From Enterobacter sp. CC120223-11 (lineage in GTDB: Bacteria > Pseudomonadota > Gammaproteobacteria > Enterobacterales > Enterobacteriaceae), in assembly GCF_900215375.1 (NCBI RefSeq), contig NZ_OBEF01000008.1:145793-209792 (forward strand): DNA of 64,000 nt. The letters are read 5' to 3'. Below are positions 25,287-34,488 of this stretch, piece by piece. Under the pieces are notes generated by a model that made no database searches, was not told the origin of the DNA, and saw nothing but the letters and a program-made list of their open reading frames with translations. Made by a program: the position numbers and the translations under genes. How positions within the stretch are numbered: the stretch's first letter is position 1; every line of letters starts with the position of its first letter.

Positions 25287-25308
25287 GGCCTGCCGCTCCT
25301 CGCAGGCC
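25287..25308. repeat. Inverted repeat between convergent genes
   Basis: GGCCTGC and GCAGGCC form a perfect 7-bp stem with an 8-base loop, between the secreted protein and the aldo/keto reductase. There is no T tract on either strand; it may act as a weak bidirectional terminator. Confidence 0.5.
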
Positions 25309-25316
25309 CGTCAATG

Positions 25317-26366
<1,050 letters not shown>

Positions 26367-26403
26367 TTAGAGGGGGAAATACACTAGTAGTTATGAGTAT
26401 GAT

Positions 26404-27243
26404 TCATGAATGCTCACGCGCACGCTTGTCTGCGAAGATCGCGATGGCGATCCCGGCAATCACCGTCGCGCTGGACACGAGAAGCAGCAGCGAGAGATGC
26501 TCCCCTAAAAAGAGCGCACCGCCCAACGCCGACAGACACGGCACGCTGAGCTGCACCGTGCTGGCGGTTGATGCGGTTAATGACGGCACGATGGCATACC
26601 AAAGTGCATAGGCCGCGCCCGAGGTCAGGCCGCCGGAAACCAGCGCCAGCAGCACGCCGCTGGTATCGGCATGGGCACTTTGATGCAGGAGCAACGACAA
26701 AATGATTGCCAGCGGCGTTGCCAGAATAAAGCTCCCGGCGGTGGCGGCAGTCGCATTATTTACGCTTTTCCCGGCAATGCTGTACGCCGCCCAGCCCGCG
26801 CCAGCGAGCACCATCATCGACGCCGGAAGCAAAGGCGGTGAATTCGCGCCGGGCAGCAGCAAGAAAGCGATGCCCGCAACCGCCAGCGCAATACCTGCGC
26901 ACTTCAGGCCGCTGAACCTTTCACCACGGAAAAAGCCCCAGCCCGTCATCACCAGCTGGACCGTGCCGAACAACAGCAGCGCGCCTTCCGCCGCGCCGAG
27001 GTGAATATAGGCCAATGAAAACGCAAACACGTAGAGAGCCAGAAACAGCGTGTTGGGCAACCGCCACTCCACCGGGCGATTCAGCAGGGGTTTTCTGAGC
27101 AGAATAAACAGCACGCAGGCGCCCCCCAGCAGCCGCAGCGTACTGAAGGAGAAAGGATCGATATGCAGCCCTTTGATCGCCACCCGGCACAGAATGGAGT
27201 TTGCCGCGAAGGCCAGCATCGCCAGGGTAATTTTGCCCGTCAT
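26404..27243 (-). CDS. EamA/DMT family transporter
   Basis: 279 residues with ten predicted helices in two EamA repeats (about 1-135 and 145-275), the drug/metabolite transporter plan. It starts MTGKITLAMLAFAANSILCRVAIKG and ends FADKRAREHS. Members export amino acids or metabolites; the substrate cannot be read from sequence. It is a single gene, divergent from umuD. Confidence 0.85.
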   Translation of the reverse strand: MTGKITLAMLAFAANSILCRVAIKGLHIDPFSFSTLRLLGGACVLFILLRKPLLNRPVEWRLPNTLFLALYVFAFSLAYIHLGAAEGALLLFGTVQLVMTGWGFFRGERFSGLKCAGIALAVAGIAFLLLPGANSPPLLPASMMVLAGAGWAAYSIAGKSVNNATAATAGSFILATPLAIILSLLLHQSAHADTSGVLLALVSGGLTSGAAYALWYAIVPSLTASTASTVQLSVPCLSALGGALFLGEHLSLLLLVSSATVIAGIAIAIFADKRAREHS

Positions 27244-27375
27244 GCTTTGTCTCTTGTGATTGGCGTGAGTCCCGCATTGTACGGTATCGCATTGCCGAAA
27301 CTAAATGTTCCGCTGCATCAATACGTTTAGCCCAAATGGCCGCTGCGCGCTTGTGTCCGTGTGATTATTTCACGA

Positions 27376-27395
27376 TACTGTATATAAACACAGTA
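27376..27395 (+). promoter_or_regulatory. LexA box of umuD
   Basis: TACTGTATATAAACACAGTA, a near-consensus 20-bp SOS box with perfect TACTGT/ACAGTA ends, 20 bases before the umuD start. Confidence 0.93.
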
Positions 27396-27414
27396 TCACG
27401 AAGAAAGCTAACCC

Positions 27415-27846
27415 ATGAAACCAATCCCCTCCACAGAAACCGAATGCGCAGTGACCCTGCCTCTCTTTACCGAGCGCGTCTCCTGCGGTTTTCCCAGCCC
27501 GGCGGCGGACTATATGGATGAGGCCATCGACCTGGTAAAAAGCCTGATCGCGCACCCATCGGCGACGTACGTTTTGCGAGTATCCGGCGATTCGATGCGC
27601 GATGCGGCCATTGTGCCCGAGTCGATGCTGTTGGTGGATGCCAGCCTGCGCGCGGGCGATGGAGATATCGTCGTGGCCCGCCTGAGCGGCGGGTTTACCG
27701 TCAAGCGGCTGCGGCTGCACCCGCATCCACACCTGATGCCGGAAAACCCCAACTATGCGCCAATCCCGATCAATGAGAATGACGACGTGCAGATCTTAGG
27801 CGTGGTGACGACGGTGATCACCCAGCCCGCACGGCATGCGGGCTGA
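27415..27846 (+). CDS. umuD: DNA polymerase V subunit UmuD (LexA-like self-cleaving protein)
   Basis: 143 residues. It shows the RecA-stimulated cleavage site Cys24-Gly25 (RVSCGFPSP) and the serine-lysine dyad Ser60 (SGDSM) and Lys97 (FTVKRL), at exactly the E. coli UmuD positions. After SOS induction it cleaves to UmuD' and joins UmuC as polymerase V for translesion synthesis. A LexA box stands immediately upstream. Unlike E. coli, umuC does not follow; a convergent hydrolase begins on the other strand four bases after the stop, and umuC lies 3.1 kb away with its own LexA box. Confidence 0.95.
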   Translation: MKPIPSTETECAVTLPLFTERVSCGFPSPAADYMDEAIDLVKSLIAHPSATYVLRVSGDSMRDAAIVPESMLLVDASLRAGDGDIVVARLSGGFTVKRLRLHPHPHLMPENPNYAPIPINENDDVQILGVVTTVITQPARHAG

Positions 27847-27849
27847 AAG

Positions 27850-28986
27850 TTATTGCTTCGCCTTTAACCCCAGCACAAAAGGCACAGAGTCTCGCAAAGA
27901 CGGATTCACCGCCCCGCTGTGATCGAGGCCCGGGTAGAGATGTTGGCTCACCTGCGTGCCCGCGGCCTGTACGTCGTGGGCAAACTGCTGCTGCATTGCC
28001 GTCGGCACGTTGATGTCATCCCCGCCGATACCGATAAATACCGGGTGTTTAATGTGCAATGTCGGATAGGAGAGCGAACTGACCGAAGCGTTCAGTAAAT
28101 CCTGAATCCCTGGCTTGAGGCTGTTTTCCATCGTCAGCTTATCCTTCATCACTAACTCCGTTAATGGCGTGATGCACTGACTTTTGGCCTCTTCGAGCGG
28201 ACCAAGGGCCGCCTTCTGGAAATAGTCTGCCGCCTTCAGGTTCGGATCGCGATCGGCCGCGGAGTGATAAATGTAAAAGACATAGGGGATCTTCGGATCG
28301 CCTGTGGCGAGCTGCTTCTCCGCGGTGGTGGTGAACAGGCCGGAAACCTGACTTTTCGCCGTGAAGTACGGCGTACCAGTCAACACGGTGCCGATGATGT
28401 TCAGCTCCGGCGCGTAGTCAGGCTGATAACCGGCGGTGGCAAAGGCGGCATGTGCGCCCTGCGACTGTCCCACCAGCACCAGCTGATTTTTCAGCGGGAA
28501 CGTCGCCAGCGCGGCACGAATGCTGTCGAGCGTACTCCACGCTTCGGCACGGGCATCCAGATAGTGGTGCAGTCCGGCGGAACCGAGCCCCGGATAGTCT
28601 GGCGCAACCACGGCGTAACCCAGTGAAAGCCAGGTATTGAGATACTGGCTGTCGCGCGGCGTACGTGCATTCAGCGACGGCGCACAGTCATGAGCAATGC
28701 CGACGGTACCGTGCGTCCACACCACCACTGGCCAGCCACCTTCCGGCACGGGGCCTTCCGGTAAAAAGACCGCGGCGCTGTCCACGCGCATTCCTTTTCC
28801 TTTTACGCCATCCAGCGAACGGTATTCCACGCGATACTGGCTGGCGGCTTCCTGCAATCCTGCGGCCTGCGCCAGATCCGATTTGCTCACCACCAGCCCT
28901 GTTTCAGCGGCAAACGCGCCGCCCATAGGTGCCAGCAGCAGGCAGGCCAGAAGGCTTTTCCTGAGCGATCCTGTGACTTTGTTCAT
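27850..28986 (-). CDS. Secreted alpha/beta hydrolase, lipase-like
   Basis: 378 residues with a signal peptide (residues 1-27, ending GAFA). The alpha/beta hydrolase triad is visible: Ser175 in VGQSQGAHA, Asp in GIGGDDINVP and His in LYPGLDHSG near the C-terminus. HGTVGIAHDCAP forms the oxyanion-side loop. It looks like the secretory-lipase/esterase group. I chose the ATG at 28986 with GGGAG six bases upstream. It lies between the separated umuD and umuC, convergent with umuD. The substrate is unknown; periplasmic or extracellular. Confidence 0.8.
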   Translation of the reverse strand: MNKVTGSLRKSLLACLLLAPMGGAFAAETGLVVSKSDLAQAAGLQEAASQYRVEYRSLDGVKGKGMRVDSAAVFLPEGPVPEGGWPVVVWTHGTVGIAHDCAPSLNARTPRDSQYLNTWLSLGYAVVAPDYPGLGSAGLHHYLDARAEAWSTLDSIRAALATFPLKNQLVLVGQSQGAHAAFATAGYQPDYAPELNIIGTVLTGTPYFTAKSQVSGLFTTTAEKQLATGDPKIPYVFYIYHSAADRDPNLKAADYFQKAALGPLEEAKSQCITPLTELVMKDKLTMENSLKPGIQDLLNASVSSLSYPTLHIKHPVFIGIGGDDINVPTAMQQQFAHDVQAAGTQVSQHLYPGLDHSGAVNPSLRDSVPFVLGLKAKQ

Positions 28987-29295
28987 CAACAACTCCCTGA
29001 TCGATTTTTATGTTCAGAACACTATTCTACGCCAAAGAAAGCTGAACCGTGGGTCAACGAGGGGATTATATTGGCTAACGTGATTTTATAGAGCACGGCC
29101 CTCGGCTGTAACGAGCCACAATAACCCGCATAAAAAGAAAGAATGTCGACGACTCACGACAACAATTTACAAAACAGACAGTTACTTTCTTTTATTGATA
29201 GTTTCTGTGAATTCACGTTGAGGGTTCATTTATATTTCAAATGGCACTCTGAAGGCAGAAGTTAAACCTCTCATCGGAATTAAGGAGTCAGGCTT
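28987..29295 (+). promoter_or_regulatory. Region between the hydrolase and the uspG-like gene
   Basis: 309 bases with divergent promoters expected. It is AT-rich near 29140-29260, with a run GACAACAATTTACAAAACAG. I see no recognisable operator or RNA. Confidence 0.4.
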
Positions 29296-29727
29296 ATGTA
29301 CAAGAATATTTTGATGCCTGTTGATGTATTTGAAATGGATTTGAGCGATAAAGCAGTACGCCATGCGACTCATCTGGCAAAGGCGGAGGGGGCATCGATT
29401 ACCCTCGTGAATATTCTGCCAAACAGCAGCCGCTCGCTGCTGCGCGGCTTCAACGCCGATATCAAGAAGCTGGAAGAGTATATGGCGGCAGAGTCTGAAA
29501 AGAAGATGACAAACCTGAAACGTCTCTTCGATATCTCTCCGGAGCATATTCACTGCAAAGTCTATTTTGGCAACGTGCGTGATGAAATTATCAGGCTGAG
29601 CAAAGAGAGAAAATATGATGCGATCGTCATCGGTTCGAGAACCCCGAGTATCAGCACTCATCTGCTCGGCTCCAATGCCGAATCTATTCTGCGCTACACC
29701 ACCATTCCGGTGCTGGTAGTTCGCTAA
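29296..29727 (+). CDS. Universal stress protein, UspG-like
   Basis: 143 residues of the Usp fold. The N-terminal MYKNILMPVDVFEMDLSDKA is almost that of E. coli UspG, and the C-terminal ATP-binding loop reads IGSRTPSISTHLLGSN. UspF/UspG proteins bind and hydrolyse ATP and affect adhesion and stress survival. AAGGAG lies nine bases upstream of the ATG. I leave the symbol open because the true uspG locus may be elsewhere. It is followed by an omptin gene. Confidence 0.85.
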   Translation: MYKNILMPVDVFEMDLSDKAVRHATHLAKAEGASITLVNILPNSSRSLLRGFNADIKKLEEYMAAESEKKMTNLKRLFDISPEHIHCKVYFGNVRDEIIRLSKERKYDAIVIGSRTPSISTHLLGSNAESILRYTTIPVLVVR

Positions 29728-29916
29728 TTCTGTCGCCGCAGCCGAAAGGGTGCGGCGAATATAATTCTTTGCTCACACCCTCCCTGCTTTTTTTGTGAAC
29801 TCTTAATGAGCATCATTACGCCAAAGGCCCTTGCTCAATGGCATTTGCCGCAGGCGCGGCTAAACTTCCGGTATTCTTCATCAGCTTCTCACTCCCTGAT
29901 CCCACGGCGAGACACC

Positions 29917-30876
29917 ATGAAAAATCATCCGGTACTTTGTTTGCTCTCCCTTACCGTCTCTTTTTGCGCCAGCGCTTCGCCCTATCTCAGCGGTGAGCCG
30001 ACGCAATATCAACATGATGGCCTCTCGCTGAACGCTTCGCTCGGCTATCTGGGGGGCGAAGCCAAAGAGTATGTCTACGACGGCGGCAAGCAGCTCAGTC
30101 GCCTGGACTGGAAGGTGAAAAACAGCGCGATTATAAAAGCAGAGGCCAATTACGACCTGCTGTCCTGGCTTAGCCTGAATGCCCGGGGCTGGACGACGCT
30201 GGCCTCCGGCAGCGGCCACATTGATGATTATGACTGGCAGGATCCGAACTCAAGCCACTACACCGATCACTCCACCAGCCCGGCGACGGTGAATGAAGCT
30301 AACGAATACGATCTCAGCCTGCGCTTCTGGGCGCTCAATCAGCCAGCGTACAAACTCGGGGCGATAGCCGGGTATCAGGAGAGCCGCACCAGCTGGACCG
30401 CCCACGGCGGCAGCTACGACTATGCAGGAACGGACGCAGACGACAACTACGACCCCAACCTGCCCCGGCAACGCGGCACCTTCCCGGCGGGACAGACCGT
30501 CCTCGGCTATCGTCAGGTCTTCAAAGCGCCCTATATAGGGCTTGCGGGCTACTACGCCTTTTCTCAGTTTGAACTCAGCGGCCTGCTCAAATACAGCCAC
30601 TGGGTAGACGCCACCGATCATGACGTGCACTACCTGACCAACACCGTTTCATCAACCGGCAACAATAACGCCGAGATGTGGGCGGGCACCGTCAACGCCG
30701 GGTACTGGGTCACGCCGCACGCCAAACTCTTCACCGAGGCGGCGTATACGTTCTACCCCAACAAACACGGCGATATTAACCAGTGGGATGAAAATGGCCA
30801 CGAATACGGACAGGGTGGCGGCGGCATACAGAGCCGGGCGTGGAGCCTGTCGGCAGGCGTGCAGTATTTGTGGTAA
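29917..30876 (+). CDS. Omptin-family outer-membrane protease
   Basis: 319 residues, the omptin length. Signal peptide of 20 residues (CASA). The catalytic pairs of omptins are in place: Asp104/Asp106 in HIDDYDW and Asp236/His238 in DHDVHYL. GLMAGYQESR-like (GAIAGYQESR) and GYYAFSQFELSGLLKYS strands form the ten-stranded barrel ending QYLW. It is related to OmpT, Pla and SopA. These proteases cut between basic residues at the cell surface, for example in antimicrobial peptides, and need LPS. I chose the ATG at 29917 since only it gives a signal peptide. It ends 30 bases before the umuC LexA box. Confidence 0.92.
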   Translation: MKNHPVLCLLSLTVSFCASASPYLSGEPTQYQHDGLSLNASLGYLGGEAKEYVYDGGKQLSRLDWKVKNSAIIKAEANYDLLSWLSLNARGWTTLASGSGHIDDYDWQDPNSSHYTDHSTSPATVNEANEYDLSLRFWALNQPAYKLGAIAGYQESRTSWTAHGGSYDYAGTDADDNYDPNLPRQRGTFPAGQTVLGYRQVFKAPYIGLAGYYAFSQFELSGLLKYSHWVDATDHDVHYLTNTVSSTGNNNAEMWAGTVNAGYWVTPHAKLFTEAAYTFYPNKHGDINQWDENGHEYGQGGGGIQSRAWSLSAGVQYLW

Positions 30877-30906
30877 ACGTCCCTTGATCCTTCCCTTTTT
30901 CCGCGA

Positions 30907-30926
30907 TACTGTTTATTTATACAGTA
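30907..30926 (+). promoter_or_regulatory. LexA box of umuC
   Basis: TACTGTTTATTTATACAGTA, a near-consensus 20-bp SOS box with perfect TACTGT/ACAGTA ends, 18 bases before the umuC start. It gives umuC SOS control independent of umuD. Confidence 0.93.
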
Positions 30927-30944
30927 TCGCGGAAAATAATCACC

Positions 30945-32198
30945 ATGCTTGCCCTTATCGACGTCAACAACTTCTACACATCCTGCGAAACCGCCTGGCG
31001 GCCAGAGCTGATTGGCAGGCCTATAGTGGTGCTTTCCAATAATGACGGCTGCATCATTTCGCGCTCGGCGGAAGCCAAAAAGCTCGGCGTCAAAATGGGC
31101 GAGCCGTGGTTTAAGCAGAAAACTCAGCTGGAACGCCAGGGCGTTGTCACCTTCAGCAGCAACTATGCGCTGTACGGCGACATGAGCCATCGGGTGATGA
31201 GCACGCTGGAGGAGTGCTGCCCTCGAGTGGACGTGTACAGCATTGATGAGGCTTTTGCCGATCTCACGGGTATTCAGGATCTGGAAAAAACGGGCCGCGA
31301 GATCCGCGATCTCATTTTCCAGCGCACGCTGCTCACCGTCGGGGTCGGTATCGCCCCCACCAAAACGCTCGCCAAGCTTGCTAATTTTGCCGCCAAGAAG
31401 TACCCGGCAACCAAAGGCGTGGTTGACCTCTCCTCCCCCGTTCGTCAGCGAAAACTGATGGAAAAAGTGCCTGTGGAAGAAGTCTGGGGCGTGGGCCGCA
31501 GGCTCAGTAAAAAACTCAGCTCGATGGGCGTCGATAACGCACTGAAGTTGGCGGACTGCGACCTGTGGTTTATCCGTAAAAATTTCAGCGTGGTGCTGGA
31601 GCGCACGGTGCGTGAGCTGCGCGGTGAATCCTGCCTGGAATTTGAAGAATACGCACCGGTGAAACAGGAAATTATCAGCTCGCGATCCTTTGGCAAGCGC
31701 ACCAGCGACTACCGCGAAGTGCGTGAAGGCATCTGCACCTGGGCGGCGCGCGCGGCGGAGAAAATGCGCCATGAGCACCAGTATTGCCGCTACGTCGCCG
31801 CCTTTATCAAAAGCAGCCCGCACGATGAGCACGAACCCTACTACAGCAACAGCAGCGGCATTCGCCTGCTCACGCCCACCCAGGACACGCGCGATATTAT
31901 CGCCGCCGCGACCCGCTGTCTTAACGCCATCTGGAAACAAGGGCCGCGCTATCAGAAAGCAGGCGTGATGCTGGGCGATTTTTTCAGCCAGGGCGTGGCG
32001 CAGCTCAATCTGTTTGATGAGTTCGGCCCGCGCCCGCATGGTGAACAATTAATGGCGCTGATGGATGCGCAGAACAAAAAAGGCAACAAGCTGTGGTTCG
32101 CCGGTCAGGGCGTTTCCCCCACATGGACCATGAAACGCTCCATGCTTTCCCCGGCGTGGACCACCCGATTGAGCGACGTTCCACGCACAATTGACTAA
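30945..32198 (+). CDS. umuC: DNA polymerase V catalytic subunit UmuC
   Basis: 417 residues, a Y-family translesion polymerase. Catalytic acids Asp6 (LIDVNNF) and Asp101/Glu102 (YSIDEAF) and the steric-gate Tyr11 are in place. The beta-clamp motif QLNLF is near residue 358. It needs UmuD' made from the separated umuD. Its own LexA box lies directly upstream. A long antisense ORF over this gene is a composition shadow. Confidence 0.95.
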   Translation: MLALIDVNNFYTSCETAWRPELIGRPIVVLSNNDGCIISRSAEAKKLGVKMGEPWFKQKTQLERQGVVTFSSNYALYGDMSHRVMSTLEECCPRVDVYSIDEAFADLTGIQDLEKTGREIRDLIFQRTLLTVGVGIAPTKTLAKLANFAAKKYPATKGVVDLSSPVRQRKLMEKVPVEEVWGVGRRLSKKLSSMGVDNALKLADCDLWFIRKNFSVVLERTVRELRGESCLEFEEYAPVKQEIISSRSFGKRTSDYREVREGICTWAARAAEKMRHEHQYCRYVAAFIKSSPHDEHEPYYSNSSGIRLLTPTQDTRDIIAAATRCLNAIWKQGPRYQKAGVMLGDFFSQGVAQLNLFDEFGPRPHGEQLMALMDAQNKKGNKLWFAGQGVSPTWTMKRSMLSPAWTTRLSDVPRTID

Positions 32199-32239
32199 AG
32201 ACATCCTCAGGCGATTGATATACGATTTATATATGTTTC

Positions 32240-32256
32240 ATATACGGTGTGTATAT
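32240..32256 (+). promoter_or_regulatory. ATATAC-N5-GTATAT dyad before the ParD-like gene
   Basis: A 6-bp inverted repeat with a GGTGT spacer ends two bases before the ATG. It could be the autoregulatory operator of the antitoxin-like protein. Because it fills the place of a ribosome binding site, the mRNA may be leaderless or poorly translated. Confidence 0.4.
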
Positions 32257-32258
32257 TC

Positions 32259-32477
32259 ATGGGAATCGTCAAAATTTCTGACCTGCTGCACGAAGACATT
32301 CGTGATGCCAGCAAAGCGATGTCGCGTTCGGTCAACGCACAAGCTGAATACTGGATCCGCCTCGGTATGATGAGCGAACTCTACCCGGAGCTGAACTATC
32401 AGCAAATCAAAATGATGATGCTGAAATCAGGATCTGACCGCTTACTGGAGGTGATCAATGCCATCAATTCCCATTAA
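32259..32477 (+). CDS. ParD-like antitoxin-family protein
   Basis: 72 residues resembling ParD-like proteins with a ribbon-helix-helix plan: MGIVKISDLLHEDIRDAS forms the strand, and KAMSRSVNAQAEYWIRLG the helices. No Shine-Dalgarno sequence precedes the ATG; a GTG four codons upstream is no better. It overlaps the start of the methionine aminopeptidase gene by 20 bases, so the two are coupled. No ParE toxin is present. The pairing with a peptidase rather than a toxin suggests a regulator of that gene or a domesticated antitoxin. Moderate confidence. Confidence 0.7.
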   Translation: MGIVKISDLLHEDIRDASKAMSRSVNAQAEYWIRLGMMSELYPELNYQQIKMMMLKSGSDRLLEVINAINSH

Positions 32478-33237
32478 AACAGCCGACGAACTCGCCCGCC
32501 AGCGCCACGCCGGGGAGCTGCTGGCCTCCGTGTTCGATATGCTGGACGCGTTTATCCAGCCGGGCGTCACCACTATGGCTATCAACAACAAGGTGGAAGA
32601 TTATATCGTCAATGAGCTTCACTCCCGCCCGGCGAGCAAAGGCCAGTACGACTATCCATACGTGCTGAATACGTCGGTGAACGAAGTGGTGTGCCACGGC
32701 ATTCCGAAGGAAACGGAGCATTTACGCACCGGGGCCATTGTGAACGTCGACATCACGCTTGAGAAAGACGGCATGATTGCCGACTCCAGCAAAATGTACC
32801 TGATTGGCGACGTCTCCCCGCTGGCCCGCCGCCTGGTGAACAAAACCTACGAGGCGATGTGGAAAGGTATTCAGGTGGTGAAGCCAGGCGCCACATTGGG
32901 GGATATCGGGCACGCCATTCAGAAATATGTCGAAGATAACGGCTACAGCGTGGTGCGCGAGTACTGCGGGCACGGCATCGGCAAAGAGATGCACGAAGAT
33001 CCGCAGATCCTGCACTACGGCAAACCAGGCGTTGGCGACGTGCTGCGCGAAGGCATGGTCTTTACCATCGAACCGATGGTCAATCAGGGCGACAGCAAAA
33101 TCAAAACCAAAAAAGACGGCTGGACGGTGGTCACCCGCGACAAAAAATTGTCGGCGCAGTGGGAGCATACCATCGCCGTGACGGCGGACGGCTTTGAAGT
33201 GCTGACGCTGCGCAAAGGAGAGGTCATCCCCGGTTAA
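32458..33237 (+). CDS. map: Type I methionine aminopeptidase (second copy)
   Basis: 259 residues of the pita-bread fold. The five metal ligands are present: Asp in NVDITLEKDG, Asp in ADSSKMY, His in GHGIGKEMHEDP, Glu in TIEPMV and Glu in WEHTIAVT. It removes N-terminal Met from cytoplasmic proteins. The essential map gene of enterics lies next to rpsB/tsf, so this is probably an extra copy. TGGAGGTGATCA gives it a strong ribosome binding site inside the ParD-like gene. REP-like repeats follow. Confidence 0.9.
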   Translation: MPSIPIKTADELARQRHAGELLASVFDMLDAFIQPGVTTMAINNKVEDYIVNELHSRPASKGQYDYPYVLNTSVNEVVCHGIPKETEHLRTGAIVNVDITLEKDGMIADSSKMYLIGDVSPLARRLVNKTYEAMWKGIQVVKPGATLGDIGHAIQKYVEDNGYSVVREYCGHGIGKEMHEDPQILHYGKPGVGDVLREGMVFTIEPMVNQGDSKIKTKKDGWTVVTRDKKLSAQWEHTIAVTADGFEVLTLRKGEVIPG

Positions 33238-33248
33238 GACGGGTTGAT

Positions 33249-33336
33249 GGCCTGGCGGCGCTTCGTTTGCGCAGGCCTGCAAAACCCTGTCGGGATGCAC
33301 ATCAGTAGGCCCGGCAAGCCTTTGCGCCGCCGGGCA
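33249..33336. repeat. Pair of REP-like palindromic units (BIME)
   Basis: Two units, at 33249-33277 (GGCCTG..CAGGCC ends) and 33305-33336 (GTAGGCCCGGCAAG, then CGCCGCCGGGC), lie between the convergent map copy and pcaC. The second has the classic enterobacterial REP layout. They probably serve as 3' stabilising or terminating structures. Confidence 0.75.
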
Positions 33337-33352
33337 AAAAAATCACACTCAC

Positions 33353-33733
33353 TCAAGCATCCATCTCATCAAACACCTGCTGCGCCAGATGCAGCGTGGC
33401 GTTGGCGGCAGGCAAACCACAATAGAGCGCCGAGTGCATGATAAGCTCTTTCAGCTCATCCCTCGTCACGCCGTTGTTGAACGCCGCACGCAGGTGCATT
33501 TTCAGCTCCGCTTCGCGGTTCAGCGCAATCAGCATGGCGATGGTGATCATACTGCGCGTGTGGTGACTGAGACCGGGCCGGGTCCAGGTTTCGCCCCAGG
33601 CGTAGCGGGTGATAAAGTTCTGAAACTCTTCGTTCAGCGGCGAAAGGTTGTCGATCGTCCGATCGACGTGGGCATCGCCGAGCACTTTGCGGCGTACGTC
33701 CATGCCCTGCTGATAGCGTTTTTCGTCGTCCAT
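33353..33733 (-). CDS. pcaC: 4-carboxymuconolactone decarboxylase
   Basis: 126 residues of the CMD/AhpD-like fold. PcaC turns 4-carboxymuconolactone into beta-ketoadipate enol-lactone. The family blocks ARYAWGETWTRPGLSHHTRSM-like (here ITRYAWGETWTRPGLSHHTR) and ITIAMLIALNREAELKMHL and VTRDELKELIMHSALYCGLP are visible. Its start overlaps the pcaD stop by one base (TAATG on the minus strand). Last gene of pcaIJFBDC. Confidence 0.94.
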   Translation of the reverse strand: MDDEKRYQQGMDVRRKVLGDAHVDRTIDNLSPLNEEFQNFITRYAWGETWTRPGLSHHTRSMITIAMLIALNREAELKMHLRAAFNNGVTRDELKELIMHSALYCGLPAANATLHLAQQVFDEMDA

Positions 33734-34488
33734 TATTCTCCCTTAAGCCAGGTCAGCAGCGCCGCAGAAAATTCGTCTGCCGCTTCTACGTTTGAAAGAT
33801 GTGAAGCCGGAAGCGTCACCCGCTGGCTGCCCGCAATGTTGTTATAAAGATAGTCGGCGTCGGCGACGGTGGTCACCGGGTCACGTTGCCCGGCAATGAT
33901 CAGCACCGGGGCAGTAATGGCGCTGACTTCCGCACGCAAATCAGCAGCGGCCAGCGCTTCGCAGCCTTCGGCATACCCTTCGGGATCCATATGCGTCAGG
34001 GCGTGAACCAGCTGCTCGACCACTTCCGGGTTGTGCTGACGAAACGCGGGAGTGAACCAGCGGTCGGCTGTGCCTGCTGCCACCACGTCCATTCCCTCCT
34101 GACGTACGGCGCGAGCACGCGAAAGCCAGCTGGCCTGATCGCCAATTTTTGCCGCGGTGTTTGCCACCGCCAGACCGTAAAAACGCTCAGGCGCGAAGCG
34201 GGCCAGCCAGAGTCCAATCAGCCCCCCCACCGAAATGCCGCAGAAGCAGGCTTTGTCGATATTCAGATGATCGAGCAGCGCAATCACGTCCTCGCCAAGC
34301 TGGGCGAGCGAGACTTTACCGCGTTTGGTGGTTTGCCCGTGGCCGTGCATGTCGTAGCGCAGCACGCGAAAATGGGCGGTCAGCGCCGCCATCTGTGGCT
34401 GCCATAAAGAAAGCGAGGTGCCCATCGAGTTCGACAGCACCAGCACCGGCGCATCCTCCGGGCCATCAATCTGATAATGAATGGTCAT
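33733..34488 (-). CDS. pcaD: 3-oxoadipate enol-lactonase
   Basis: 251 residues, alpha/beta hydrolase. The nucleophile elbow is GISVGGLIG, Asp is in AGQRDPVT and His in PASHLSNVE. It hydrolyses beta-ketoadipate enol-lactone to beta-ketoadipate. The ATG at 34488 has AGGAG upstream and lies within the end of pcaB (23-base overlap), so the genes are coupled; an earlier in-frame start is rejected. Confidence 0.94.
   Translation of the reverse strand: MTIHYQIDGPEDAPVLVLSNSMGTSLSLWQPQMAALTAHFRVLRYDMHGHGQTTKRGKVSLAQLGEDVIALLDHLNIDKACFCGISVGGLIGLWLARFAPERFYGLAVANTAAKIGDQASWLSRARAVRQEGMDVVAAGTADRWFTPAFRQHNPEVVEQLVHALTHMDPEGYAEGCEALAAADLRAEVSAITAPVLIIAGQRDPVTTVADADYLYNNIAGSQRVTLPASHLSNVEAADEFSAALLTWLKGE

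Noticed and set aside
30753-32048. Minus-strand ORF of 431 codons over umuC
   Set aside because: Antisense to a gene with all catalytic motifs intact; it crosses the LexA box and the end of the omptin gene.
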